Below, one piece after another: positions 45,174 through 53,714 of a stretch of 64,000 nucleotides of DNA. Location: contig MGTD01000047.1 of assembly GCA_001799285.1 (NCBI GenBank), positions 82,487 through 146,486 of the forward strand. Direction: 5' to 3'. Within the stretch, counting starts at the first letter, position 1, and every line of letters begins with the position of its first letter. The translations under genes were made by a program, and so were the position numbers. This DNA is from Deltaproteobacteria bacterium RIFOXYD12_FULL_56_24. Its GTDB lineage: Bacteria; Desulfobacterota; Desulfobulbia; Desulfobulbales; Desulfurivibrionaceae. Under the pieces are notes generated by a model. The model was not told the DNA's origin and searched no databases. It saw only the letters and a program-made list of their open reading frames with translations.

Positions 45174-45506
45174 AAGAGACAACCCTCCATAAAAATTATC
45201 TGACCAAGCTCTATAAAGAGCAGTTCTTGTCCACCCCGAAAACATGCCGACAGATACCCAGCACCTGTTTTTATAAAATATTCCTCTCGTTCCTGCAAGA
45301 TGAAGTGCGCCAGCCCCCCAAAAATCACCAAGAAAGCTGCCCCCCTTGAACCCATCCTTTAATTTATCTTGCTTAACTTCCCGCGAATCAGTAAATGAGT
45401 AACATTCCAGACAGGACCTTTCCCGAAAAATTCCCCTGTCCTCCGGCCAGAAAAAACGTAACCGATCACGGGGGAGTGCCCCGGAAGTCAAATAACCACG
45501 GAATCA

Positions 45507-45557
45507 CCCTTCGGGTATAAGTTTCGTTTTGAGCAGACAAGCTGCTCAACTCAACTA
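45507..45557. repeat. Dispersed short palindromic repeat family B, copy 2
   Basis: AAGTTTCGTTTTGAGCAG, loop ACAAG, then CTGCTCAACTC. Stem TTGAGCAG/CTGCTCAA as in copy 1. It is followed within ten bases by a family A element, so both families meet in this 517-base spacer upstream of pabB. Confidence 0.75.
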
Positions 45558-45562
45558 AAAAC

Positions 45563-45658
45563 GGTCACAGGGTGCCGCAGGTTGCGGCAAGCGGGACGGC
45601 GATGCGTACTTTTGTACGTGAGCCGGACCGATCGCCGCAAAATGTGGTGCCCTGTGAC
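45563..45658. repeat. Dispersed palindromic repeat family A, diverged copy
   Basis: Arms GTCACAGGGTGCCGCA and TGTGGTGCCCTGTGAC enclose a centre GCGTACTTTTGTACGT shared exactly with the 28061 copy. The outer arms differ completely from the other copies (GTCACAGGG instead of GTAACCGTT) on both sides, so pairing is kept. Confidence 0.8.
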
Positions 45659-45690
45659 TGCTTACGAAAAAACATCGCGAAAATGCCTGT

Positions 45691-47577
45691 ATGCCTTGCC
45701 CACTGACAGACGAAACCTTAGCCCGGATCATGGCCATCGCGGCCACCGAGGATTGCGTTTTTCTTGAAACCAGCAGAGTAACCGCGGAGGAATGCCACTC
45801 CTATTTCTTTCACAACCCGGTGGCGCATCTTGCCTGCTATGCTCAGGACGACCCGGCCCGGTTTTTCCAGCAGGCGGAAGATTTTCTTGCCGAGGGGTTG
45901 TATTTGGCCGGCTGGCTGGGTTACGAGTTCGGCTACCTGCTCGAACCCTCCCTGGCAAGACGAATCCATCCCGACCCCCAAAAACCCCTCGCCCGCCTTG
46001 GCGTATTCCGCGCCCCCCTGATCTTTGCGCACAATTCAGGAGAATTACTCGACGCCACCTGGCCAGCTCCACCCGCAACCCACCCCCCCCCTGACTACCG
46101 CCTCAGCAACCTGCGCCCCAATCTTACTCAGACGGAGTACACCGCAGCCCTGGCCAGAATCAAGGCTTATATCGAGAGCGGCGACACCTACCAGGTCAAC
46201 TTTACCCTGAAACTGCTCTTTGACTTCGAGGGCTCGCCGGAAACACTGTATCAAACCCTGCGCCGCAACCAGAGTGTTTCCTTCGGCGCCTATCTCCGCT
46301 CCGGCGGTCAACGGATCCTTTCTTTTTCCCCGGAGCTGTTTTTCAAGAGAACCGGCGAGCAGTGTCTGGTCCGGCCCATGAAAGGCACCATCCAGCGCGG
46401 CCCGTCTTTTGCGGAAGACGCACGACTGATGCAGTTTTTAAAGACGGATGAAAAAAACCGCAGCGAAAACGTGATGATCGTCGATCTGCTGCGCAATGAC
46501 CTGGGCCGCATCTGCACCCGGGGATCGGTCACTACCCGCTCCCTTTTCGATATCGAAACCTATGAGACCCTGCACCAGATGACCTCCACCATCACCGGCC
46601 ATCTGCCCCCGGCGACAAAAATCGAACCCCTGTTTAAGGCCCTGTTTCCGTGCGGTTCGGTCACCGGCGCTCCCAAGATCCGGACCATGGAGATTATCCA
46701 TGAGCTGGAGAGTGAGCCGCGCGGCGTCTACACCGGGGCCATCGGCTTTATCGCCCCCACCGGCGAGGCAACCTTCAATGTGCCGATCCGCACCATCGAA
46801 CTCAACGGCAACAAGGGCGAAATGGGCATCGGCTCCGGAATCATCCACGAATCGGACCCGGAGCAGGAATGGCGGGAATGCCTGCTCAAAGGCCGTTTCC
46901 TGAGCAACCCGGCCCCACCCTTCAGTCTAATAGAAACTCTTCTCTGGCAGCCGGGCTCCGGCTACTGGCTTCTTACCGAACACCTGGAGCGGCTGACCGC
47001 TTCCGCCGCCTACTTCCATTATCCCGTAAGCCCACCAGAACTCATGACCAGGCTCGACCGACTGGCCCTGGGTTTTGGCGCCTCCCCCATGCGGGTGCGG
47101 CTGACCTTGACAAAGAACGGCCGGATCGAACTTGACGCCACCCCATGCCCAGCCCCGGCCGCCATAATCTGGCCAAGGCCCCGGATCGCCCAGGCCGAGT
47201 TGCCAAAGGTGACCTTCTCGTACCAGGCCACCGACCACAGCTCCCCCTGGCTCTTTCACAAAACCACCCTGAGGGAAATGTACGACACCGAGCGGCAAAG
47301 GGTATTGGCCAAAGGTTTTTTCGAGGTGCTTTTCACAAACTCCAAGGGAGAAGTGACGGAGGGAAGCATCACCAACATCTTTGTCCTGCGACAGGGCGCT
47401 CTTCTCACTCCCCCCGTAGAATGCGGGCTTCTGCCCGGAGTTTTCCGGAGATATCTCCTTGCCCAGCCCAACCTGCCTGTGCGCGAAGCCATCCTGACCC
47501 ATCAGGACCTTGAGCAGGCAGAGGCGCTTTTCGTGGGTAACTCGGTACGCGGCCTGGTTCAAGTCCGCCTTACCTGA
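45691..47577 (+). CDS. pabB: Fused aminodeoxychorismate synthase I (PabB) and ADC lyase (PabC)
   Basis: The 628-residue protein makes p-aminobenzoate for folate. Residues 1 to about 400 are a chorismate-binding PabB domain with GDTYQVNFTLKL, SFSPELFFKR, RPMKGTIQRG, FPCGSVTGAPKIRTMEII and IGSGIIHESDP. Residues about 415-628 are a class IV PLP-dependent lyase (PabC) with LLWQPGSGYWLLTEHLERL and NSKGEVTEGSITNIFVLR. The PLP lysine is expected in HKTTLREMY. The glutamine amidotransferase PabA is not encoded here. The start ATG has no clear ribosome binding site. Fusion of B and C is known in several lineages. Confidence 0.94.
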   Translation: MPCPLTDETLARIMAIAATEDCVFLETSRVTAEECHSYFFHNPVAHLACYAQDDPARFFQQAEDFLAEGLYLAGWLGYEFGYLLEPSLARRIHPDPQKPLARLGVFRAPLIFAHNSGELLDATWPAPPATHPPPDYRLSNLRPNLTQTEYTAALARIKAYIESGDTYQVNFTLKLLFDFEGSPETLYQTLRRNQSVSFGAYLRSGGQRILSFSPELFFKRTGEQCLVRPMKGTIQRGPSFAEDARLMQFLKTDEKNRSENVMIVDLLRNDLGRICTRGSVTTRSLFDIETYETLHQMTSTITGHLPPATKIEPLFKALFPCGSVTGAPKIRTMEIIHELESEPRGVYTGAIGFIAPTGEATFNVPIRTIELNGNKGEMGIGSGIIHESDPEQEWRECLLKGRFLSNPAPPFSLIETLLWQPGSGYWLLTEHLERLTASAAYFHYPVSPPELMTRLDRLALGFGASPMRVRLTLTKNGRIELDATPCPAPAAIIWPRPRIAQAELPKVTFSYQATDHSSPWLFHKTTLREMYDTERQRVLAKGFFEVLFTNSKGEVTEGSITNIFVLRQGALLTPPVECGLLPGVFRRYLLAQPNLPVREAILTHQDLEQAEALFVGNSVRGLVQVRLT

Positions 47578-47583
47578 ATTATA

Positions 47584-47635
47584 GCCAAAGGGCACAAGTT
47601 TCGTTTGAGCAGACGAGCTGCTCAACTCAGTTTTA
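47584..47635. repeat. Dispersed short palindromic repeat family B, copy 3
   Basis: CAAGTTTCGTTTGAGCAG, loop ACGAG, CTGCTCAACTCAGTTTTA. It fills the spacer between the converging pabB-pabC fusion and CBS gene and could act as a shared transcript end. Confidence 0.75.
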
Positions 47636-48085
47636 CCCCCTGGCCAGAGTCCGGATGATATCAGCCTTGCCGACCACACCAACCAGATTGCCATTCTTGA
47701 GCACCGGCAGGGTATGGACCTTTTTCTCGGCCATAATGGTGGCGATCTCATCCAAGGGGGTATCCTCCCTGATGGTCACCGGCTCCCGGGAGCAGATATC
47801 CCCCACCGTGGCGCCGGTCATCCTGCTGATCTCCTTTTCCACCTCCTTGGCGCGGTCCAGAAAGATAACCGAGTCAAGAATGGAAATGACGGTGGGGATG
47901 TGAAACTTCTTGGTCTGATCCACCAGATCACTTTCCGTCACCACCCCGATCAGCTGCCCGTCGTCGTCAACCACCGGCGCCCCGTTGATGCGGTGAGACC
48001 AGAGAACTCCCGCAAGTTTTTCCACCGGCAGATCCGCCTTTACCGAAACAACCTTTTTCGCCATGATCTCTTTGGCCATCAGCAT
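47633..48085 (-). CDS. CBS-pair protein
   Basis: The 150-residue protein consists almost only of two CBS motifs: MAKEIMAKKVVSVKADLPVE to GVVTESDLVDQ, and VGDICSREPVTIREDTPLDE to GVVGKADIIRT. A loop between them (FHIPTVISILDSVIFLD) is typical of stand-alone CBS proteins that bind adenine nucleotides. GGAG precedes the ATG. Target unknown; it is on the same strand as the NAD(P)HX repair gene upstream with an 88-base gap and may be co-transcribed. Confidence 0.88.
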   Translation of the reverse strand: MLMAKEIMAKKVVSVKADLPVEKLAGVLWSHRINGAPVVDDDGQLIGVVTESDLVDQTKKFHIPTVISILDSVIFLDRAKEVEKEISRMTGATVGDICSREPVTIREDTPLDEIATIMAEKKVHTLPVLKNGNLVGVVGKADIIRTLARG

Positions 48086-48173
48086 GTGCTTTCTCCAAAA
48101 CTAAAAAATTAACGCAAGGGCGCAAAGACGCAAAAACAGCTTATACTTGATTGGATACCATCTTTCCAACTCT

Positions 48174-49742
48174 TCATTCTCCATTTTTCATTATGCATTC
48201 AAAATCAAGCACCTCCTGAAAAGCCGCCGGAATCTCCGCAGCAAGCTCGCTGGCCAGAAAACCAAACGGCCGCCCCGCCCTGACAAGCCGGTCCGCGGCC
48301 AGGCCATGCACATAGGCGGCCAGGCAGGAAGCCTCCCAGGGAGCCACGCCCTGGGCCAGCAGGCCGCCGATGAGGCCGGTCAGCACATCGCCCATGCCAC
48401 CCGCAGCCATGCCGGGATTGCCGGTGGCGTTTACGGCCAGCCGCCCATCCGGCGCGGCAATAACCGTGGCCGCACCTTTCAAGATCAGATAGACACCATG
48501 CCTTTTGGCAAAGTCCGCCGCCACCGCCCGCCGGTCAGTCTGGATCTCCAGGGTGGCAAGTCCGGTCAGGCGCGCCATTTCTCCTGGGTGGGGAGTCAAA
48601 ACCCTTGGTCCGGCAGGGGCATCAGCAAGCTCGCCTGCCAACAGATTGAGGCCGTCAGCATCAACCACCATGGGCTGGGGCAACTCCCGATAGAGCCTGC
48701 GCACTACTTGCCCGGTTTCTTCCGCCGTCCCCAGACCGGGACCAACTGCCACCGCCGCCTTGCCTTGAGCCGCCGCCAGCAGCTGCTCATAATCGGTGTC
48801 GGAAAGGCAGTGCTGGGAAAAAGCAAGCACCTCGGTCATGGCCTCGGGCAAGGCTCCCTGTACCACGCCATTAAGCATCCTGGGAGCAGCGATGGTCACC
48901 AACCCTGCCCCGGATCGCGCCGCGCCCAAGCCGCAGAGTACCGCCGCCCCCCCCTTGCCCACCGAGCCCGCCAGCACCAGCAGGTGGCCGAAAGTTCCTT
49001 TGTGGGATGATGGAGCGCGAACCGGGATCAGAGGCTTCAGGAAAGCATGATCCAGCCACTCCGCCGTGATCCCTACCCGCTCGACAACCGTTGCGGGAAT
49101 GCCGATATCAACAACCTCAAGCCGCCCGACCTGCTCCTTGCCCGGCGGCTCAACCTGGGCAAACTTGGGCAGACCATAGGTGCAGGTAAGCTGCGCCCGA
49201 ACACTGACTCCCTGGGAAAGGCCGGAGTCGCCGGCAAGCCCGGAGGGGATATCCACCGCCACCACCGGCAGGTGGCTGGCATTGAGGCATTTGATCACCG
49301 CGGCAAAAACCCCGGTTATCTCCCGGCGCAACCCCGTACCGAAAATGGCGTCCACCAGAAGGTCGCTCTCCGTCACCCATCGTTCGACCAACGGCAGATC
49401 GTCTTCGTCAAGGCAGGTAACGAGCGGCACGGCCAGCTGCCTGGCCAGGGCAAGATTTTTCGCCGCATCCCCCTGCAACTTTTCCAAAGGAACCAGGCTC
49501 ACCACCTGCGGCCTGGCGCCCTGCCCCATAAGGAGACGGGCGATCACCAGACCATCGCCCCCGTTATTGCCGGGTCCGACAAAGATGAGCACCTTAAGTT
49601 CGGCCAACGGGCCAAAATGGCGAAGCATCGCCGCCACTGTGCCACGGCCGGCGTTTTCCATCAACTCCAGACCGGAAAGGCCGTATGCCTCGCTGGTCAA
49701 TCTGTCGCAACGCCGTATCTGCTCCGCCGTGGCAATCTTCAT
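48174..49742 (-). CDS. nnrD: Bifunctional NAD(P)HX epimerase/dehydratase
   Basis: Repairs hydrated NAD(P)H. The 522-residue protein has an N-terminal epimerase (YjeF_N) domain with LELMENAGRGTVAAM, FVGPGNNGGDGLVIAR and DAIFGTGLRREI, then the ADP-dependent dehydratase (carbohydrate-kinase fold) with HKGTFGHLLVLAGSVGKGGA, VAVGPGLG, LTPHPGEMARL and the catalytic region NATGNPGMAAGGMGDVLTG. Length and order are those of the fused bacterial form. GGAGAGG precedes the ATG at a good distance. Confidence 0.95.
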   Translation of the reverse strand: MKIATAEQIRRCDRLTSEAYGLSGLELMENAGRGTVAAMLRHFGPLAELKVLIFVGPGNNGGDGLVIARLLMGQGARPQVVSLVPLEKLQGDAAKNLALARQLAVPLVTCLDEDDLPLVERWVTESDLLVDAIFGTGLRREITGVFAAVIKCLNASHLPVVAVDIPSGLAGDSGLSQGVSVRAQLTCTYGLPKFAQVEPPGKEQVGRLEVVDIGIPATVVERVGITAEWLDHAFLKPLIPVRAPSSHKGTFGHLLVLAGSVGKGGAAVLCGLGAARSGAGLVTIAAPRMLNGVVQGALPEAMTEVLAFSQHCLSDTDYEQLLAAAQGKAAVAVGPGLGTAEETGQVVRRLYRELPQPMVVDADGLNLLAGELADAPAGPRVLTPHPGEMARLTGLATLEIQTDRRAVAADFAKRHGVYLILKGAATVIAAPDGRLAVNATGNPGMAAGGMGDVLTGLIGGLLAQGVAPWEASCLAAYVHGLAADRLVRAGRPFGFLASELAAEIPAAFQEVLDFECIMKNGE

Positions 49743-50034
49743 TCAGCACCTCTCCAAAACGCCAGGCAAAGCCTCCAAGTAAAGCCGTCCTGTGCAGCCA
49801 AAAGCGCTCTTGCCCTGAGCCCCTGCACACTCCCGTCATTCTAGCACATCCCGGCAGGCGAACCACCGTTTTTTGCACCTTTATCCTGACCGCAGCCGAA
49901 GAACACCCCTCTGACAATGCCGGGCTGGATCAGGCTGGCGCCAAGCGGCGCAAGCACTTCCAGCCGAGAAAGATATTGCGCATTACCCTGCCGATGGTAT
50001 ATTACGGGCCTTATTTTGTGCGGGAAAAATAACC

Positions 50035-50110
50035 GCCCTCGTAGCTCAGGGGATAGAGCAACCGCCTCCTAAGCGGTAGGTCGTACGTTCAAGTCGTACC
50101 GAGGGCACCA
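50035..50110 (+). tRNA. tRNA-Arg (anticodon CCT), CCA encoded
   Basis: Cloverleaf of 76 bases: acceptor GCCCTCG/CGAGGGC, D stem GCTC/GAGC, anticodon stem ACCGC/GCGGT with loop CTCCTAA (anticodon CCT, reading AGG), T arm GTACG TTCAAGT CGTAC, discriminator A and CCA. Confidence 0.96.
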
Positions 50111-50212
50111 AATCAACACCTGATATTTTCTCCCTGTTATTGCCTACGGCCAACCCATCGAGCGAACGGCAAATTCAAGATTTCCCAGACCCATTTCCCA
50201 AGGAGAAACACC

Positions 50213-50797
50213 ATGCAGAAAATCTTCGTACTTGCCATTTTCCTGTTACTTGCCGTCGGCCTGAGCGGTTGCGGCTACAACACCATCCAGCAAAACGACG
50301 AAGCCGTGATCGCGGCTTGGGGTGACGTGGAAGCCTCCTACCAGCGGCGGGCCGACCTCATCCCCAACCTGGTGGAAGCGGTAAAGGCCTATGCGGCCCA
50401 CGAAAAAGAGACTCTCACCGCCGTTACCGAGGCGCGGGCCAAGGTCGGCACCATCCAGGTGGGCGCCGAGGTGGCTAATAACCCCCAGGCCTTTGCCAAG
50501 TTTCAGGAAGCGCAGAGCGGTCTTACCTCCGCGCTCTCCCGCCTGATGGTGGTGGTGGAGAAATATCCGGACCTCAAGGCCAACCAGAACTTCCTTGATT
50601 TTCAGCATCAGCTCGAAGGCACGGAAAACCGGATCAACGTGGCCCGGGTCCGTTACAACGAGGCGGTGCGGATCTTCAACACCTCCATCCGCACCTTCCC
50701 CAACAACCTGACCAACAGCATGCTGCTCAAGCTGCCCCGCCGCGAGGCCTTCAAGGCGGAAGAAGGGGCGGCCAAGGCCCCGGCGGTAAAGTTCTAA
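50213..50797 (+). CDS. lemA: LemA-family lipoprotein
   Basis: The 194-residue protein begins with a signal peptide ending in the lipobox LSGC (Cys at about residue 20), then the LemA fold: NDEAVIAAWGDVEASYQRRADLIPNLV and a long helical domain with QFLDFQ-like NQNFLDFQHQLEGTENRI and VARVRYNEAVRIFN. LemA proteins are membrane-tethered helical-bundle proteins of unclear function, often next to TPM-domain genes, as here. AAGGAGAAACACC precedes the ATG. It is followed at three bases by the next gene. Confidence 0.93.
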   Translation: MQKIFVLAIFLLLAVGLSGCGYNTIQQNDEAVIAAWGDVEASYQRRADLIPNLVEAVKAYAAHEKETLTAVTEARAKVGTIQVGAEVANNPQAFAKFQEAQSGLTSALSRLMVVVEKYPDLKANQNFLDFQHQLEGTENRINVARVRYNEAVRIFNTSIRTFPNNLTNSMLLKLPRREAFKAEEGAAKAPAVKF

Positions 50798-50800
50798 CCG

Positions 50801-51700
50801 ATGTTGTTCCGCAAGCGGCATACAGCATGGCGCTCCGCCAAGGTACTTGGCCTGCTCTGTCTACTGGGGTTCTGCCTCCTTTTGGCCTGGAGCCCGACCC
50901 AGGCCAGGGCGCTGGAGGTTCCGCCATACCAGGGATACGTCACCGATCTGGCCGGGATGATTTCTCCGGGAGAGCGACAGAGGCTGGAGCAGACACTCCT
51001 GGCCTTTGAGCAGTCCGACTCCACCCAGATCGCGGTGCTGACCATCCCTTCGCTGGAAGGCGATGCCCTGGAGGATTTCAGCATCCGTACGGTGGAGGCC
51101 TGGAAGATCGGCCAGAAGAGCAAGGATAACGGGGTGCTGCTCCTGGTCAGCAAAGGCGACCGCAAGGCCCGCATCGAGGTCGGCCGGGGACTGGAAGGGG
51201 TGCTTACCGACCTGCTGGCCGGACGCATCGTTGACCAGATCATCGCCCCGCGCTTCAAGGCGGGCCAGCTTGACGAAGGCTTTGCTGCCGGGGTTTCCGC
51301 AATCATCAGCGCCACCAGGGGCGAATTCAAGTCCACCGGCGCCACCCGCCGGGGAGCTGGCAAATCCGGCCAATCCTCGCTGTTCAACTACCTTATCTTC
51401 TTTGCCATCCTGGTCGGTTTTCTCGGGCGGCTGAGCAAGCCGGTCGGCGCCTTGGCCGGGGCGGCGCTCCTGCCGCTGTTCGCCTTTCTCGGTCTTTCCT
51501 CGTCGCTGGGCTGGCTGATTCTGCTTCTGCTTATCCCCGGCGGCGCCCTGTTGGGGTTGCTGCTGCCGATCCTCTTTGCCAATGCCGGACGGGGCGGGGG
51601 GATGTACATGGGCGGCGGCTTTGGCGGCGGCGGAGGGGGCGGCTTCGGGGGCTTTGGCGGCGGCGGATTCGGAGGCGGCGGCGCCTCGGGGAGCTGGTAG
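50801..51700 (+). CDS. YgcG-like TPM-domain membrane protein with Gly-rich tail
   Basis: The 299-residue protein has a signal peptide (VLGLLCLLGFCLLLAW), a TPM domain (residues 40-190; YQGYVTDLAGMISPGERQRL, QIAVLTIPSLEGD, RIEVGRGLEGVLTD), two membrane helices near 200-260 and a tail that is nearly pure Gly, Phe and Ser. TPM domains include phosphatases and photosystem repair factors; the role in bacteria is mostly unknown. It belongs to an operon LemA, TPM, TPM with gaps of zero to three bases. Confidence 0.92.
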   Translation: MLFRKRHTAWRSAKVLGLLCLLGFCLLLAWSPTQARALEVPPYQGYVTDLAGMISPGERQRLEQTLLAFEQSDSTQIAVLTIPSLEGDALEDFSIRTVEAWKIGQKSKDNGVLLLVSKGDRKARIEVGRGLEGVLTDLLAGRIVDQIIAPRFKAGQLDEGFAAGVSAIISATRGEFKSTGATRRGAGKSGQSSLFNYLIFFAILVGFLGRLSKPVGALAGAALLPLFAFLGLSSSLGWLILLLLIPGGALLGLLLPILFANAGRGGGMYMGGGFGGGGGGGFGGFGGGGFGGGGASGSW

Positions 51701-52333
51701 ATGATGAAAGCAGAGACCTTTTTTACCGAGGCGGAAAACCGGCAAATTGCCGCAATCATCGGCGGGGTTGAGAAAAAAACCTCCGGCGAGGTTGTCGCCA
51801 TGGTGGTGTCGGCCAGCGATACCTACCCCGAGGCGGCGCTCCTGGCAGGCCTGAGCATCGGCGGCCTGGCCGCCCTGCTCGTCACCGACCTTTTTCTGGG
51901 TGACAACCTCGGCTACTTCCTGCCCCTTGCCATCGGCGGGACCATTCTGGTCGGCAGCCTGGCCAAGATCCTCCCTCCGCTGCTCCGGCTGTTCATCCCC
52001 GCCAGCCGCTTGGAGGCCCGGGTATCCGAACGGGCGCTCCGCGCCTTTTACGAAAAAAAGCTTCATACCACCCGCGACAACACCGGGGTGCTTTTCTTCA
52101 TCTCCCTGCTTGAACACAAGGTCTGGATCCTGGCGGACACGGGCATCTACCAGAAAATCTCCCAGGAGTCCCTGCTTGCCTACGCCAACGACATCGCCGT
52201 CGGCATCAAACAAGGGCAGGCCTGCAACGCCCTCTGCCGTCAGATTGAAGCGGTGGGGGATATCCTGGCCCGCCATTTCCCCGTAAAGGATGATGACACC
52301 GACGAACTTTCCAACCAGGTGCTCACCGGCTGA
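51701..52333 (+). CDS. TPM-domain membrane protein
   Basis: The 210-residue protein starts immediately after the stop of the preceding gene. It reads FTEAENRQIAAIIGGVEKKT and SGEVVAMVVSASDTYPEAAL, then two hydrophobic stretches (residues 45-90), then the second half of a TPM domain with TTRDNTGVLFFISLLEHKVW, ILADTGIYQKISQE. This is the circularly arranged variety in which the membrane hairpin interrupts the domain. It probably acts with LemA and the YgcG-like protein at the inner membrane; the process is unknown. Confidence 0.88.
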   Translation: MMKAETFFTEAENRQIAAIIGGVEKKTSGEVVAMVVSASDTYPEAALLAGLSIGGLAALLVTDLFLGDNLGYFLPLAIGGTILVGSLAKILPPLLRLFIPASRLEARVSERALRAFYEKKLHTTRDNTGVLFFISLLEHKVWILADTGIYQKISQESLLAYANDIAVGIKQGQACNALCRQIEAVGDILARHFPVKDDDTDELSNQVLTG

Positions 52334-52339
52334 ACCATC

Positions 52340-52494
52340 GTAACCGTTCCCCTGGGCGGTCGCCAAAGTACCAAAATCGCCGGACTGTAACCGTTCAGCA
52401 GTGCCGCAGATTTGGATAAGCGGACCGGCGCTGCGTACCTCGTGTACGTAAGCCGGGCTGATCGTCCAAAGATGTGGTGCTGCTCAACGGTTAC
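52340..52494. repeat. Dispersed palindromic repeat family A
   Basis: Near-identical to the copy at 28046-28195. Inverted repeat from GTAACCGTTCAGCAG at 52387 to CTGCTCAACGGTTAC ending at 52494, centre GTACCTCGTGTAC. It lies between the second TPM gene and arsC and overlaps no gene. Confidence 0.8.
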
Positions 52495-52528
52495 GAACCA
52501 CCACAATCCGATCCTCAGAGGTCGAGCC

Positions 52529-52969
52529 ATGAATCCAGCCAAACCGAAAATCCTCTTTCTCTGCACCGGCAACTCTTGCCGCAGCCAGATGGCTGAGGGC
52601 TGGGGCAGACATCTTCATCCGGAACGCTACGAATTTTTCTCGGCCGGGATCGAGAAACACGGGCTCAATCCCCTGGCAGTGCGGGTCATGGCCGAGGCCG
52701 GGGTCGATATCAGCGGCCATCGTTCAAAGCTGCTCTCCGAGCTGGAACCCACCACCTTCGACTACGTGATCACGGTCTGCGACCAGGCCAACGAGCAATG
52801 CCCCTTCTTTGCCGGCCAGGCGGTCAAGCTGCACCGGGAATTTCCCGACCCGCCCCGCCTTGCCAAGGGCGCCGCGAGTGAAGAGGAGGCCCTCGGCCAT
52901 TACCGCACGGTACGCGATGCCATCCGGGAATACCTGACCAACCTGCCCAGCATCCTTGCCGGCCTGTAA
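52529..52969 (+). CDS. arsC: Arsenate reductase, low-molecular-weight phosphatase type
   Basis: The 146-residue protein has the LMW-PTP active-site loop LCTGNSCRSQMAEGW near the N-terminus (CX5R), SAGIEKHGLNPLAVRVM, and the thioredoxin-coupled ArsC Cys pair region DYVITVCDQANEQCPFF, followed by the acid motif FPDPPRLAKG. It reduces arsenate to arsenite for export. It is not in a recognisable ars operon here. The ATG has AGAGG upstream; the open frame further left runs through a family A repeat and is not coding. Confidence 0.92.
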   Translation: MNPAKPKILFLCTGNSCRSQMAEGWGRHLHPERYEFFSAGIEKHGLNPLAVRVMAEAGVDISGHRSKLLSELEPTTFDYVITVCDQANEQCPFFAGQAVKLHREFPDPPRLAKGAASEEEALGHYRTVRDAIREYLTNLPSILAGL

Positions 52970-53043
52970 CCCTAGCCCGCATTTATAATCACTTGACGCT
53001 CGATGTGCCGCGAGCAATACACTCATGGTCCTGAATAAAAATC

Positions 53044-53090
53044 TTGACACAAGCACCGTTTCCGATAATTGATAGTAATCAATTACTATC
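53044..53090 (+). promoter_or_regulatory. Promoter region and operator of the TetR-led exporter operon
   Basis: TTGACA at 53044-53049 is a perfect -35; GATAAT at 53064-53069 is the best -10 but the 14-base spacer is short. The perfect inverted repeat GATAGTAATCAATTACTATC at 53071-53090 (9-bp arms, 2-base centre) overlaps the start region and ends 15 bases before the regulator gene, as expected for autorepression. Confidence 0.65.
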
Positions 53091-53105
53091 TTTATCGGAG
53101 CTTTT

Positions 53106-53714
53106 ATGATCCCACATGTCAAACATCTTCCGGCGAGCGAGCGCCGCGCAGTAACGGTCGAAACCGTAATCAAACTGGCGGCGGAACGGAACCCGAGCGG
53201 TATCACGACGGCTGCCATTGCCGAACGCATGGGCCTGACCCAGGGTGCGGTATTTCGACATTTCCCCAACAAAGACGCCATTTTGCAAGCAGTAATAGAG
53301 TGGGTGGCGGAGCGGCTGCTGTTCCTGGTGGATAAAGCGGCGCGGGCCGCTCCGTCTCCGCTCGCCGCGCTTGAGGCCATGTTCATGGCGCATGTGAATT
53401 TTATCATTGAGCACCCGGGCATCCCCCGGATACTGTTCAGCGAACTACAACATGCCGAGGAAACAATACCAAAGCGCATTGTGCAAACGCTGACACACCG
53501 CTACAGAGAGCGGCTGCATCGGCTGATAGAAAAAGGGAAAACGAATAAAGAACTGGACGCCAATCTCGACGGGGAGGCTGCCGCTTTTCTCTTTATCGGC
53601 ATGATCCAAGGACTGGTGATGCAATCGCTATTGGCCAATGACGTAGGACGCATTATTCATGATGCGCCAAGAGTCTTTGCCATTTTCCGGCAGGGAATAA
53701 GGAGCACACAATGA
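53106..53714 (+). CDS. TetR-family repressor
   Basis: The 202-residue protein has an N-terminal TetR helix-turn-helix (ITTAAIAERMGLTQGAVFRHFPNKDAIL, seen in pieces at about residues 36-60) and an all-helical ligand-binding domain. It leads an exporter operon, its stop overlaps the next start by four bases, and a perfect palindrome precedes it, so it very likely represses its own operon until an exported compound is sensed. GGAG precedes the ATG. Confidence 0.93.
   Translation: MIPHVKHLPASERRAVTVETVIKLAAERNPSGITTAAIAERMGLTQGAVFRHFPNKDAILQAVIEWVAERLLFLVDKAARAAPSPLAALEAMFMAHVNFIIEHPGIPRILFSELQHAEETIPKRIVQTLTHRYRERLHRLIEKGKTNKELDANLDGEAAAFLFIGMIQGLVMQSLLANDVGRIIHDAPRVFAIFRQGIRSTQ

Noticed and set aside
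45174..45491. N-terminal extension of the CBS-ACT protein
   Set aside because: The extra 106 codons have no family resemblance, and a good ribosome binding site sits before the internal ATG at 45173.
45563..45658. Family A repeat as a simple Rho-independent terminator or a CRISPR unit
   Set aside because: It lacks a T run, is much longer than a terminator, lies upstream of a gene rather than after one, and is not tandemly repeated with spacers.
50861..52366. 501-codon minus-strand frame opposite the TPM genes
   Set aside because: Low-complexity Gly/Gln/Ala translation produced by the GC-rich Gly tail of the real gene; no start signal or family.
52412..52528. N-terminal extension of ArsC
   Set aside because: The upstream codons run through a dispersed repeat; the CX5R loop must be close to the N-terminus in this family, which fits the ATG at 52529.
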